DNA from: Clostridium nigeriense
GTDB lineage: Bacteria > Bacillota > Clostridia > Clostridiales > Clostridiaceae
Assembly (NCBI RefSeq): GCF_900086595.1
Contig: NZ_LT575472.1
Coordinates: 1,999,791 to 2,063,790 of the forward strand
Length of the DNA: 64,000 nucleotides
Reading direction: 5' to 3'
The notes below the pieces were generated by a model. That model was not told where the DNA came from and searched no databases. It saw only the letters and a program-made list of their open reading frames with translations. A program made the position numbers and the translations under genes. How positions within the stretch are numbered: position 1 is the first letter of the stretch; each line of letters opens with the position of its first letter. This document shows positions 9,100 to 17,925 of this stretch, piece after piece.

Positions 9100-10631
9100 G
9101 TAAAAATAAAGTATTTAAAGCAACATTTATAGTCATGGTAATGACTATTTTAAGCAGAGCTATAGGTTTTGGAAGAGATATTTTAGCAGCCTTTCATTTT
9201 GGTGTAGAAAGTTCATATGATATTTATGTGGCTTCAGTAGCTATACCTGAATCAGTATTTATGATAGTTGGTCTTGCAATTTCAACAACCTTTATCCCTA
9301 TGCTAAGTGAAGTTAAGCATAATAAGGGTAAAGAAGAAATGTTTAAATTTTCAAGTAATGTAATAAATATTTTATCTGTTATTTCGATAGTAATAATAAT
9401 TTTAGGATTAATTTTTACTAAAGAAATCGTTAATATTTTTGTACCTAACTTTTCAAGTGATGAAATTGAATTAACTATTTTTCTTACAAGGATAACATTG
9501 TTTAATGTTTTTTTACTTTGCATTAATGCTTGCTTTATATCAATATTACAAGTTTGCGAAGATTTTATTGTACCAGCTTTATTAGGGATATTTTTTAATC
9601 TTCCTATAATTATATACCTATTATTTTTTAATAATGTTAATGTTGTGGGATTAACTGTGGCTAACGTTTTAGGAAATTTAATAAGAGTTTTAGTGCAATT
9701 ACCTTCTTTATATAAACAAGGATATAAGATAGATTTACATGTTAATTTAAGAGATGAAAAATTAAAAGCTATGCTTATTTTAATTATTCCTGTAATAATA
9801 GGAGCAGGTGCTAACTCTATTAATATGCTTGTAGATAAAAGTGTTGCTTCAGGATTAATAACGGGGTCTATGGCAGCTTTAGAGTATTCTCAAAGATTAA
9901 TACAGTTTGTTAGTACTGCTATAACAACTTCATTAGTTTCGGTAGTATATCCAATTATGGCTAATAGACTTAATGAAGGTGATAAAGAAGGATTTTTAAA
10001 GTACTTAAGTAAATCAATAGTAATAATTTGTTTATTTTTAATACCAATTACATTGGGAATAATGTTTTTAAGTAATGATATTATTAAATTAATATATGAA
10101 AGAGGAAGATTTAATTCAAATGCTGTTGCATTAACATCAATGGCCTTACTTGGATATTCTATTCAGCTGCCTTTCGCGGGAATAAGAGATATTTTAAATT
10201 CATCTTTATTTTCAATGAAAAAAACAAAGGTTACTACTTTAAATGGAATTGTTGGAGTAGTAGTAAATATAATTTTAAGTATTACATTATCAAAATACTT
10301 TGGAGTACTAGGAATCGCAATTGCAACATCTATTTCTGCCTTAGTAATAGCTATACTTTTACTTAAATCTACATGGAAAATAGTTGGAGATTTTAATATT
10401 AAAGCACTTATATATAAGCTTACAAAGATTTTAATAAGTTCATGTATAATGATAGTTGCTTTATTTGCTTTAAATAAATTAATAGAGTTAAACAATTCTT
10501 TTGTTAAAATTATATTATGTGGAACTGTAGGAGCTGTGGTTTTCTTTATTATGTGTATGGTATTTAAGATAGAGGAATTTAATGAAGGTTTGGAGATTAT
10601 TTTAAATAAATTTTATAGGGGGAGTAGGTAA
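9096..10631 (+). CDS. murJ: MurJ/MviN-family lipid flippase
   Basis: A 511-residue polytopic membrane protein of the MOP superfamily, MurJ branch, with about 14 hydrophobic segments and the typical N-terminus (SRAIGFGRDILAAFHFG). MurJ flips lipid II across the membrane. It overlaps tagA by four bases (ATGA) and ends directly before a glycosyltransferase gene, so here it may serve a lipid-linked surface polymer instead of, or besides, peptidoglycan. The family assignment is secure; the substrate is inference. Confidence 0.87.
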   Translation: MSKNKVFKATFIVMVMTILSRAIGFGRDILAAFHFGVESSYDIYVASVAIPESVFMIVGLAISTTFIPMLSEVKHNKGKEEMFKFSSNVINILSVISIVIIILGLIFTKEIVNIFVPNFSSDEIELTIFLTRITLFNVFLLCINACFISILQVCEDFIVPALLGIFFNLPIIIYLLFFNNVNVVGLTVANVLGNLIRVLVQLPSLYKQGYKIDLHVNLRDEKLKAMLILIIPVIIGAGANSINMLVDKSVASGLITGSMAALEYSQRLIQFVSTAITTSLVSVVYPIMANRLNEGDKEGFLKYLSKSIVIICLFLIPITLGIMFLSNDIIKLIYERGRFNSNAVALTSMALLGYSIQLPFAGIRDILNSSLFSMKKTKVTTLNGIVGVVVNIILSITLSKYFGVLGIAIATSISALVIAILLLKSTWKIVGDFNIKALIYKLTKILISSCIMIVALFALNKLIELNNSFVKIILCGTVGAVVFFIMCMVFKIEEFNEGLEIILNKFYRGSR

Positions 10632-11912
10632 ATGAAAATTTTATTTATTGCATGTTATTCGCCATTAATAAATAATTCTGCTTCAATAGAAACTCTTCAA
10701 TATTTGAATAATTTAGCGAAATTTGAAGATAATGAAATTCATTTGTTAACTGTAAATTTTCCTCCTAATTCAATTTATTATGATGAATATATTTTTAATA
10801 TGTTGGATAAAAAAATTAAACTTCACATAATATCTGGAGGTAGAGTTTTTGAAAAAATAATGCCTAAGAAAAGAAATACTAAAAGCACTAATGAAAACAG
10901 TAATGTAAAAGTAAAAGCTAAGGCTATATTAAGGAAGACAAAGAGATTATTTGCTATTCCTGATATGTATCTTTATTGGGCTTTTAAAGCTAGCAAATAT
11001 GGAATAGATTTAATGAAAAGAGAAAATTTTGATATTATGTTTTCTATGCATGAACCTCCTTCCAGTCATATATGTGCTTATATAATTAAAAGAAAATTTT
11101 CAAATCTTAAATGGATAGCGTATTGGAGTGATCCTTGGCTTAAGGACTCTACTAGAGAGGGATCAAGTCCAATAAGAAGATGTTTTGAAGGATATTATGA
11201 AAAACGAATTATTAATTTAGCTAATAAACATATTTTTGTAACTAAAGCAAATAGAGATGATTATATAAAAACTTATCAATTGAAAGAGGAAAAAACAGCC
11301 CTTATTACTAGGGGCTATGATGCTAAAACTTATAATGAGATAAAGGAAAGTCATAACCCTAAATACATTGATAATAGTAAAATTAATATGGTTTATGCTG
11401 GAGAAATATTTTCGAAACTTAGAGATATAAGACCATTTATTGAAGCGATTAAGAGGATAGAAAAAGAAGATATGCAACTATATAATAAGTTGAATATTTT
11501 GTTTTTTGGAAATATAGATAATGAGGAAATAAAAAGAGATCTATTAACTCTTGATAATGTAAGAGTTTCAAATAGAATACCCTATAATGAAGCTTTAGGA
11601 TATATGATAAATGCTGATATATTATTGTTGTTTGGAAATAAGAGGTCTAAACAAATTCCTGCTAAAATATATGATTATTTTGGGTGTAATGGATATATAC
11701 TAGTGATTTTAGGAGATGAAAATGATCCTATAATTGATGTAGTTAGCAATTTAGATAAATGTAATGTTACTAAAAATTATAGTGAAGAAGTAAAGACTTC
11801 TATTACAGAGTTATGTGATAAAATAACAAAAGGTGAAAAATCTAATGAGATAAAAGAATATGAATGGGAAAATATATCAAAAAGGTTAGATTGTATTTTA
11901 AGGGAGGCTTAG
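10632..11912 (+). CDS. Glycosyltransferase, GT4-like
   Basis: A 426-residue GT-B fold glycosyltransferase. The N-terminal domain begins with the Rossmann strand MKILFIACYSP and contains a WIAYWSDPW segment near residue 160; the C-terminal donor-binding domain has MVYAGEIF near 255 and a diverged QIPAKIYDYFGC segment near 340 where GT4 enzymes carry their E-x7-E motif. The first glutamate is not evident, so donor chemistry is uncertain. The start ATG follows the murJ stop directly, with GGGGGAG upstream. Probably adds a sugar to the lipid-linked polymer made by this cluster. Confidence 0.75.
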   Translation: MKILFIACYSPLINNSASIETLQYLNNLAKFEDNEIHLLTVNFPPNSIYYDEYIFNMLDKKIKLHIISGGRVFEKIMPKKRNTKSTNENSNVKVKAKAILRKTKRLFAIPDMYLYWAFKASKYGIDLMKRENFDIMFSMHEPPSSHICAYIIKRKFSNLKWIAYWSDPWLKDSTREGSSPIRRCFEGYYEKRIINLANKHIFVTKANRDDYIKTYQLKEEKTALITRGYDAKTYNEIKESHNPKYIDNSKINMVYAGEIFSKLRDIRPFIEAIKRIEKEDMQLYNKLNILFFGNIDNEEIKRDLLTLDNVRVSNRIPYNEALGYMINADILLLFGNKRSKQIPAKIYDYFGCNGYILVILGDENDPIIDVVSNLDKCNVTKNYSEEVKTSITELCDKITKGEKSNEIKEYEWENISKRLDCILREA

Positions 11913-11914
11913 AA

Positions 11915-13063
11915 ATGCATATTATGTTTATACCATCATGGTATCATAATAGTAGGAACCCTGTTCATGGGAGTTTCTTTAAGGAGCAGGCTTTAGCTAT
12001 TCAAGAAAGTGGAGTTAAAGTTACAGTAGCATATAACGAAGTTTGGCCATTAACATTATTTTTTAAAATTAAGGAAAAAATTGGTCTTAATTTTAAGGTG
12101 GAAGATGGACTTAGAACTTATAGATATAAGAATTATAATTTTTTACCTAAAAACTCAAAGATGTTTAGTGTTTTTAATAAAAGGTTAGAAAAATTATATA
12201 AAGAAATAGTAGAAAAAGAAGGAAAAATTGATTTAATTCATTGTCAATCATCTTTTTGGGCTGGTATAAGTGCTGCATATATTGCAAAAAAGTATAATAT
12301 TCCATTAGTTATAACTGAGCACTCTTCTTTAAAAACAGCAGTATATATTAAAGATAGCTATAAACCCTTTATTAGAGATTCCTATTTAAGTGCTGATGTA
12401 TTAATTGCAGTAGGAAATGGACTTAGGCAAGAAATGAATGAGTTTTCTGGAAGAAAAGATATAAAGGTAATACATAATTTAATACCTGTGGAGAATTTTT
12501 ATATTTCTAGAAAAAGAAATAGTGAATTTACATTTTTTTCATTAGCCTTTTTAGAAGGAGAAAAGGGGATAGATATTTTAATAAAAGCTTTTAGTAAATA
12601 TTTTAAGAATACAAACACAAAGTTGGTTATTGGTGGAGAAGGTAGTCAAAAAGAAGCATTAATTAATTTAACTAAAGAGCTTAACATTGAAAAGCAAATA
12701 AAATTTTTAGGGGGACTATCAAGAGAAGAGGTCTCAGAACAAATGAGTTTATGCGATGTTTTTGTACTTCCGTCTAAATATGAAACCTTTGGAGTTGTTT
12801 ATATTGAGGCATTGGCTTCTGGAAAGCCGGTAATTGGAGCTTTTAATGGAGGAGCAGAAGATATTATAAATAAGGAAAATGGATTAATAGTTAAGGTTAA
12901 TGATGTAGATGATTTAGGTCTTGCAATGAAAAGTATAATAAAGAATATAGACTCCTATAAACCAGAGGAAATAAGAGAAGAATGTATAAAAAGATTTTCT
13001 AAGAAAAAAATAATAAATGAAATATTAGAAGTTTATAATATACTATTAACTGAAAGGAAATAA
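11915..13063 (+). CDS. Glycosyltransferase family 4 protein
   Basis: A 382-residue GT4 enzyme. The start is the ATG at 11915 with GGGAGG at 11902-11907, two bases after the preceding stop; an in-frame ATG at 11864 lies inside the upstream gene and lacks a ribosome site. The C-terminal domain has GGEGSQ near residue 252, FLGGLSREEV near 270, and the E-x7-E nucleotide-sugar motif in KYETFGVVYIEALASGKPV near 290. The N-terminal domain has a typical acceptor region (FIPSWY...NPVHGSFFKEQ). Sugar and acceptor cannot be told from sequence. Confidence 0.85.
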   Translation: MHIMFIPSWYHNSRNPVHGSFFKEQALAIQESGVKVTVAYNEVWPLTLFFKIKEKIGLNFKVEDGLRTYRYKNYNFLPKNSKMFSVFNKRLEKLYKEIVEKEGKIDLIHCQSSFWAGISAAYIAKKYNIPLVITEHSSLKTAVYIKDSYKPFIRDSYLSADVLIAVGNGLRQEMNEFSGRKDIKVIHNLIPVENFYISRKRNSEFTFFSLAFLEGEKGIDILIKAFSKYFKNTNTKLVIGGEGSQKEALINLTKELNIEKQIKFLGGLSREEVSEQMSLCDVFVLPSKYETFGVVYIEALASGKPVIGAFNGGAEDIINKENGLIVKVNDVDDLGLAMKSIIKNIDSYKPEEIREECIKRFSKKKIINEILEVYNILLTERK

Positions 13064-13065
13064 TA

Positions 13066-13722
13066 ATGTTATTTAAGGAATATAAAGTAGATGATTTTTT
13101 AATTGAGTTATCCTCTGAAGCACCATCTCCAGGAGGTGGAAGTACAGCTGCTTTAGTTGCTGCTCTTTCTGCAAGTTTAAATTCTATGGTTTATTCACTA
13201 ACTGTTGGGAAGAAATCTTATGAAAATCTAGAAAATGAAGATAAGAAAAAAATGCTAATTTTACAAAAAGAAGCAAAGGAATTTATAAAAAAATCTCAAG
13301 AGTTTATGGAAAATGATAGAGAAGATTTTTTAGGATTAATGAATTGCTATAAACTACCAAAAAATACTGATGAAGAAATTAAATTTAGAAAAGAAAAAAT
13401 TAAAGAGAATACTATTAAGGCAATGAAAACTCCTTTAAGTTTAGCAGAAGAATGTATAAAGTTTTATGAGAATATAGATTTTGCTATAAAGTATGGGAAT
13501 AAAAATTTAATTTCAGATGCTGGAGTAGCTACTATATTATTACATTCAGCTATTGAAAGTGCCATTATTAATGTAAAAGTTAATTTAAGTTTTTTAATTG
13601 GAGAAGACTTTGTTAAAGACATAGAGAACAAATGTAATAGTTTATTGAATAATTCATATGTGAAAAAATGCAATTTGATAAATGAAGTTGAAAAGATTAT
13701 ATACCCTAAGAAAAGTCTCTAA
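13066..13722 (+). CDS. fchA: Formiminotransferase-cyclodeaminase/methenyl-THF cyclohydrolase family protein
   Basis: A 218-residue protein of the FTCD_C (FchA) family, which converts 5,10-methenyl-THF to 10-formyl-THF or deaminates formimino-THF in one-carbon metabolism. The diagnostic N-terminal motif APSPGGGSTAALVAALSASL is near residue 20. Length is normal for the single-domain clostridial protein. It starts two bases after the preceding glycosyltransferase stop, so it is probably carried on the same transcript although functionally unrelated. Its TAA lies inside the hairpin at 13704-13740. Confidence 0.85.
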   Translation: MLFKEYKVDDFLIELSSEAPSPGGGSTAALVAALSASLNSMVYSLTVGKKSYENLENEDKKKMLILQKEAKEFIKKSQEFMENDREDFLGLMNCYKLPKNTDEEIKFRKEKIKENTIKAMKTPLSLAEECIKFYENIDFAIKYGNKNLISDAGVATILLHSAIESAIINVKVNLSFLIGEDFVKDIENKCNSLLNNSYVKKCNLINEVEKIIYPKKSL

Positions 13723-13740
13723 AAGAGACTTTTCTTAGGG
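13704..13740. terminator. Bidirectional hairpin containing both convergent stop codons
   Basis: A perfect 17-bp inverted repeat (13704-13720 and 13724-13740, loop AAA). It contains the fchA stop (13720-13722) and the deacetylase stop (13735-13737, minus strand). The inner stem (AAAAGTCTC/GAGACTTTT) can act as an intrinsic terminator in both directions, using TTTTCTT as a short U tract. Confidence 0.7.
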
Positions 13741-14511
13741 TAATTCATTTAGTGACTTAAATTCATAACCTTGAGATTTAAGTTCTTGAATAACATTTTT
13801 TAATACTTTGGCATTAGTATTAGATACTGCATGTAATAATATAATTGCTCCAGGATGAGCCCCATTTACTATTTTCTTTATTGCGGTAGTTTCATTAGGT
13901 TGATTATCTACTAGCCAATCTTTGTATGCAAAACTCCAAAAAATTGTTTTATATCCTAAGGCTTGAGTTTTCTTTAATGAGTTTTTAGAGTATTTTCCCA
14001 TAGGTGGTCTGAAAAACTTAGGCATATCTGTTCCAGTTAATTTCTTGAATTCATCCTCAACTTCAGTAAATTCTAACTTGAATTTTTCATTATCTTTTAT
14101 AGTAGCCATTGAGGGATGGTGAGAAGTATGATTACAAACTAAATGCCCTTCTTCAACCATTCTTTTAACAATATCACCTTCTTGTTTTATATATGGTTTA
14201 ACAACAAAAAAGGCAGCAGGAACTTGTTCTTCTTTAAGTATATCTAAGATTTTAGGAGTATTACCATTTTCATACCCTTCATCAAAGGTTAGATAAAGAA
14301 CTTTAGAATTTGTATCTCCAACATAATAAGCGCCATATTCTGAAAAAAAACTTGCTGACTCTTTAGGAGGTTCAGGGGTTTTTTCATTTTCTCTTTTTAC
14401 AAAATACCAATTCAATTCTAAATCATCAGATGCAATGGCTTTATTAACCAATAAATTTAAAATAGAAAATAAAGTTAATAATAATAATGTAGTCTTTTTT
14501 ATTATTTTCAA
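13735..14511 (-). CDS. pdaA: Polysaccharide deacetylase, PdaA-like
   Basis: A 258-residue secreted or membrane-anchored carbohydrate esterase 4 (NodB) protein. The start is TTG with AAGGAGG upstream. Residues 6-27 form a signal peptide or anchor. NodB motifs are seen: TFDEGYENG (motif 1), NHTSHHPSM (metal His pair, motif 2), FRPPMGKYS (motif 3) and ILLHAVS (motif 5). The TFDxGYENG form and overall length match PdaA, the N-acetylmuramic acid deacetylase needed for muramic delta-lactam in spore cortex. That assignment fits the spore gene content but other PdaA paralogues exist. Confidence 0.83.
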   Translation of the reverse strand: MKIIKKTTLLLLTLFSILNLLVNKAIASDDLELNWYFVKRENEKTPEPPKESASFFSEYGAYYVGDTNSKVLYLTFDEGYENGNTPKILDILKEEQVPAAFFVVKPYIKQEGDIVKRMVEEGHLVCNHTSHHPSMATIKDNEKFKLEFTEVEDEFKKLTGTDMPKFFRPPMGKYSKNSLKKTQALGYKTIFWSFAYKDWLVDNQPNETTAIKKIVNGAHPGAIILLHAVSNTNAKVLKNVIQELKSQGYEFKSLNELP

Positions 14512-14607
14512 AAAAATCGCCTCCTTAATAATATTTTTATCTAAAATATATCTTTTACACTGGAAATAGAATACAAATACCTATAATTATCTATGAAGCT
14601 TTATATA

Positions 14608-14636
14608 TTGAAATAATTTTTATAGTAGAGTATAAT
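14608..14636 (+). promoter_or_regulatory. Sigma-A promoter for ychF
   Basis: TTGAAA (14608-14613), a 17-base spacer and a perfect TATAAT (14631-14636), 47 bases before the ATG. Confidence 0.75.
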
Positions 14637-14683
14637 TTTAAAGATGTAACAATGTGAATAAGAGATGAAAGGAATGTACATAG

Positions 14684-15781
14684 ATGAATTTAGGAATAGT
14701 TGGTTTACCTAATGTTGGTAAAAGTACTTTATTTAATGCAATTACAAAAGCGGGAGCAGAATCTGCAAACTATCCTTTTTGTACTATAGAACCAAATGTA
14801 GGAGTAGTTAGTGTACCTGATAAAAGGTTAGATGTTTTAGAAAAAATGTATAATACTAAGAAAAAAGTATATACTGCTGTGGAGTTTTATGATATAGCTG
14901 GATTAGTTAAAGGTGCTTCAAAAGGTGAAGGATTAGGTAATAAGTTTTTATCTCATATAAGAGAAGTATCTGCAATAGTACATGTTGTTAGATGTTTTGA
15001 TGATGGAAATGTAGTGCATGTAGAAGGTTCAGTAGATCCTATTAGAGATATAGAAACAATAAATTTAGAACTTATTTTTGCAGATTTAGAAGTTCTTGAA
15101 AGAAGAATGGAAAGATCAATGAAGCAAGTTAGATCTGGAGATAAGAAAGCAAAAGAAGAATATGCTTTAATGGAAAAAGTTAAAGCTCATTTAGAAAAAA
15201 ACTTACCAATAAGAACATTAGAAGTTACTGAAGAGGAAGAAGAAATTATAAGAGGATTATTTTTAATAACTTCAAAACCTGTATTATATGCTTGTAACAT
15301 ATCAGAAGATGATATGATGGAAGGGAATACAAATAATGAATATGTTCAAAAGGTAAAATCTTATGCTGAAAGTGAAAGTTCAGAAGTAGTTGTAGTATGT
15401 GCTAAACTTGAAGAAGAATTATCAGGACTTGAAGATGAAGAAAAACTTGAAATGTTAAGTGAATATGGATTAACAGAATCAGGGTTAGATAAACTTATTA
15501 GAGCAAGTTATAAATTATTAGGATTAATTAGTTATTTAACAGCTGGAGTTCAAGAAGTTAGAGCTTGGACAATCAAAGAAGGCACAAAGGCTCCTCAAGC
15601 TGCTGGTAAAATACACTCAGATATTGAAAGAGGATTTATAAGAGCTGAAATTGTTTCATATGATGATTTAGTTGAATGTGGATCAGAAGCTGCAGCTAAG
15701 GAAAAAGGTCTTTATAGATTAGAAGGAAAAGATTATATTATGAAAGATGGAGATGTAGTAAACTTCAGATTCAATGTATAA
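14684..15781 (+). CDS. ychF: Redox-regulated ATPase YchF (Obg family)
   Basis: A 365-residue YchF/OLA1 P-loop protein. The G1 motif GLPNVGKST spans residues 7-15. The G4 position reads CNISEDD instead of NKxD, the change that makes YchF prefer ATP over GTP. A coiled coil (about 130-170) and the C-terminal TGS domain (about 280-363, with the typical ending DGDVVNFRFNV) follow. YchF binds ribosomes and influences translation and stress responses. It has its own promoter and terminator. Confidence 0.95.
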   Translation: MNLGIVGLPNVGKSTLFNAITKAGAESANYPFCTIEPNVGVVSVPDKRLDVLEKMYNTKKKVYTAVEFYDIAGLVKGASKGEGLGNKFLSHIREVSAIVHVVRCFDDGNVVHVEGSVDPIRDIETINLELIFADLEVLERRMERSMKQVRSGDKKAKEEYALMEKVKAHLEKNLPIRTLEVTEEEEEIIRGLFLITSKPVLYACNISEDDMMEGNTNNEYVQKVKSYAESESSEVVVVCAKLEEELSGLEDEEKLEMLSEYGLTESGLDKLIRASYKLLGLISYLTAGVQEVRAWTIKEGTKAPQAAGKIHSDIERGFIRAEIVSYDDLVECGSEAAAKEKGLYRLEGKDYIMKDGDVVNFRFNV

Positions 15782-15789
15782 GAATTTTT

Positions 15790-15819
15790 AAAAGGTTGAT
15801 GTTTTTATCAACCTTTTTT
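15790..15819 (+). terminator. Terminator after ychF
   Basis: An 11-bp stem (AAAAGGTTGAT with ATCAACCTTTT), 6-base loop and a run of T residues. Confidence 0.85.
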
Positions 15820-15898
15820 ATTTTTTATAAAAAGTTTAAATAAAATTTATATTTTACTTCAATTTTAAAATAAATAATACCAAAAAATGAAATAATCC

Positions 15899-15927
15899 TT
15901 GAAGTATTTATAGAAAACCTATAAAAT
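15899..15927 (+). promoter_or_regulatory. Sigma-A promoter of the mraZ operon
   Basis: TTGAAG (15899-15904), a 17-base spacer and TAAAAT (15922-15927). The MraZ boxes begin 9 bases downstream, where transcription should start. Confidence 0.6.
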
Positions 15928-15935
15928 AATAGTAT

Positions 15936-15962
15936 AAAGTGGTTTAAAGTGGTTAAAAGTGG
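15936..15962 (+). promoter_or_regulatory. MraZ operator: three AAAGTGG direct repeats
   Basis: AAAGTGG occurs at 15936-15942, 15946-15952 and 15956-15962, an exact 10-base period. This is the arrangement of MraZ boxes reported ahead of mraZ in several bacteria. The position at and after the likely transcription start fits self-repression of the operon by MraZ. Confidence 0.8.
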
Positions 15963-15992
15963 TGAAGAATTCATTTTAAGGTAGGGTTAAAG

Positions 15993-16421
15993 ATGTTTAT
16001 TGGAGAATATCAACATGCAATAGATGCAAAAAATAGAATGATAGTTCCTTCAAAGTTAAGAGAAGGTTTAGGTAATAAGTTTGTTATTACTAAAGGCTTA
16101 GATGGATGTCTTTATGCTTACCCTATGGAAGAATGGAAAGCTTTAGAAGTAAAGTTAAAATCTTTACCACTTACTAATAGAGATGCAAGAGCATTTGTTA
16201 GATTCTTTTTTTCAGGTGCTTGTGAAATAGAAGTCGATAAACAGGGAAGAGGTTTAATTCCTCAGAACTTAAAAGAATATGCAGGTATGGAAAAGGAAAT
16301 AGTAAGTATAGGAGTACTAACTAGAGTTGAGATATGGAGTAAGGAAAAATGGGAAGAATATAATGAATCTGATATAGATTTTGACTCTATTGCTGAAAAA
16401 ATGAGTGATTTAGGAATATAA
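15993..16421 (+). CDS. mraZ: Transcriptional regulator MraZ
   Basis: A 142-residue MraZ protein with two AbrB-like half-domains (about 1-55 and 75-120); the family's [14 protein letters not shown] and [17 protein letters not shown] segments are visible. MraZ forms a ring and binds direct repeats ahead of its own operon; three such repeats lie just upstream. It is the first gene of the division and cell-wall cluster, and the rsmH start follows its stop by 11 bases. Confidence 0.95.
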   Translation: MFIGEYQHAIDAKNRMIVPSKLREGLGNKFVITKGLDGCLYAYPMEEWKALEVKLKSLPLTNRDARAFVRFFFSGACEIEVDKQGRGLIPQNLKEYAGMEKEIVSIGVLTRVEIWSKEKWEEYNESDIDFDSIAEKMSDLGI

Positions 16422-16432
16422 GGAGAATTATT

Positions 16433-17365
16433 ATGGAATTTAAACATGTTTCTGTACTTTTAAATGAGTGTATAGAGGGATTGAATATAAGAGAAGATGG
16501 AATTTATGTAGATGGTACCTTAGGTGGTGGAGGACACTCTTCTGAGATACTTAAGAAATTATCAAATAATGGACTTTTGATAGGTGTTGATCAGGATAAG
16601 GATGCCTTAAAAGCAGCAGGTGAGAGATTACATAACTATGAAAATGTTAAATATGTACATAGTAATTTCTATAATATAGATGCTATACTAAATAACTTAG
16701 AAATTGAAAAAATAGATGGAATGTTGATGGATTTAGGTGTTTCTTCTTATCAGTTAGATACTGGTGATAGAGGATTTAGTTATATGCAGGATGCACCTTT
16801 AGATATGAGGATGAATAGGGAAAATTCTTTATCTGCTTATGAAGTTGTTAATAATTATGACGAAGAAGAAATTTATAGAATAATTAGAGATTATGGTGAA
16901 GAAAAGTTTGCTAAAAGAATAGCTAGATTTATTGTGGAAAATAGAGAAAAAAAACCAATAGAAACCACTCTAGAATTAGTTGAGATAATTAAGGCAGCTA
17001 TACCAGCAAAGGCAAGAAGGGAAGGACCTCATCCAGCAAAAAGAACCTTTCAAGCAATTAGAATAGAAGTAAATAGTGAATTATCTATATTAAATAAAGC
17101 TATTGAAGATGGGGTTAATCGATTAAATAAAGGTGGAAGAATGGCTATAATAACCTTCCATTCCTTAGAAGACAGAATAGTAAAACTTAAATTTAAAGAG
17201 CTAGCTACTGCTTGCACTTGTCCAAAAGAGTTTCCTATATGCGTTTGTGGTGGAGAAGCTAAGGTAAAAGTAATTACTAGAAAAGCTATAGAACCATCTA
17301 AAGAAGAAGTAGAGGAAAATCCAAGAAGTAGAAGTGCTAAATTAAGGGTAGTAGAGAAACTTTAG
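16433..17365 (+). CDS. rsmH: 16S rRNA (cytosine1402-N4)-methyltransferase RsmH
   Basis: A 310-residue RsmH (MraW) protein methylating N4 of C1402 in the ribosomal P site. The SAM-binding [10 protein letters not shown] motif is near residue 24, [14 protein letters not shown] near 100, and the conserved C-terminal half has [12 protein letters not shown] near 240 and [12 protein letters not shown] at the end. Position between mraZ and ftsL is the classical one. Confidence 0.96.
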   Translation: MEFKHVSVLLNECIEGLNIREDGIYVDGTLGGGGHSSEILKKLSNNGLLIGVDQDKDALKAAGERLHNYENVKYVHSNFYNIDAILNNLEIEKIDGMLMDLGVSSYQLDTGDRGFSYMQDAPLDMRMNRENSLSAYEVVNNYDEEEIYRIIRDYGEEKFAKRIARFIVENREKKPIETTLELVEIIKAAIPAKARREGPHPAKRTFQAIRIEVNSELSILNKAIEDGVNRLNKGGRMAIITFHSLEDRIVKLKFKELATACTCPKEFPICVCGGEAKVKVITRKAIEPSKEEVEENPRSRSAKLRVVEKL

Positions 17366-17403
17366 AAAAAAATTAAGTAAAATTATATGGGGGATGTAAT
17401 AAA

Positions 17404-17841
17404 ATGGTTAATAAGGAATATGAATATATAAGAGGAAATACAGCTTTAAGTCCAAAGAGAAAATATGATGAAGTAAAAAGAAGAGAAGAAAGAGAAAATC
17501 TTGAAAGACAAAGAAGAGAGCAACAAAAAAGAGAGAGAAATGCTAAAAAAGCTGTAGTTAAAAATATATTAAATGTTGCATCTATTGCTTTAGTTCTAGG
17601 AGTATTAACAATTGCAAGAGATGGTAAAGTTTATAAGATGCAAAATGATTTAACCAATGTTAAAAAAGAAATAAAAACTGTAACAGCAGAAGGCGAAGCC
17701 TTAAGAGCAAATTTATTAAAATATTCTTCTTTAGGTGAAATAAAAGAAATTGCTAGTACAAATGGCATGAAAATGCCACAAAAGGATGATTCTATTACTG
17801 TAGATATAACAAAGGATTTTTTTGCCAATATTAGAGAGTAA
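17404..17841 (+). CDS. ftsL: FtsL-like cell division membrane protein
   Basis: A 145-residue single-pass protein: a highly charged cytoplasmic N-terminus (to about residue 55), one membrane segment (about 57-74) and an extracellular helix with coiled-coil character (about 78-110). FtsL proteins form a trimer with DivIB and DivIC in the divisome. Sequence conservation is low and the call rests on topology, size and position between rsmH and the division PBP gene. The start ATG has GGGGGATG upstream. Confidence 0.8.
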   Translation: MVNKEYEYIRGNTALSPKRKYDEVKRREERENLERQRREQQKRERNAKKAVVKNILNVASIALVLGVLTIARDGKVYKMQNDLTNVKKEIKTVTAEGEALRANLLKYSSLGEIKEIASTNGMKMPQKDDSITVDITKDFFANIRE

Positions 17842-17874
17842 CATAAGTAATAAAATAGTACACTTGCCGGATAA

Positions 17875-17892
17875 AGAGTATTTTTATACTCT
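17875..17892 (+). other. Intercistronic hairpin between ftsL and spoVD
   Basis: AGAGTAT (17875-17881) and ATACTCT (17886-17892) with a TTTT loop, followed after six bases by TTTTT. It could be a weak terminator or attenuator inside the operon. Confidence 0.45.
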
Positions 17893-17925
17893 GCATGTTT
17901 TTATTAATTACATGGAGGCATTGAT

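Noticed and set aside
11864..11914. Upstream start for the second GT4 enzyme
   Set aside because: It would overlap the previous gene by 49 bases without a ribosome site, whereas GGGAGG sits correctly before the ATG at 11915.
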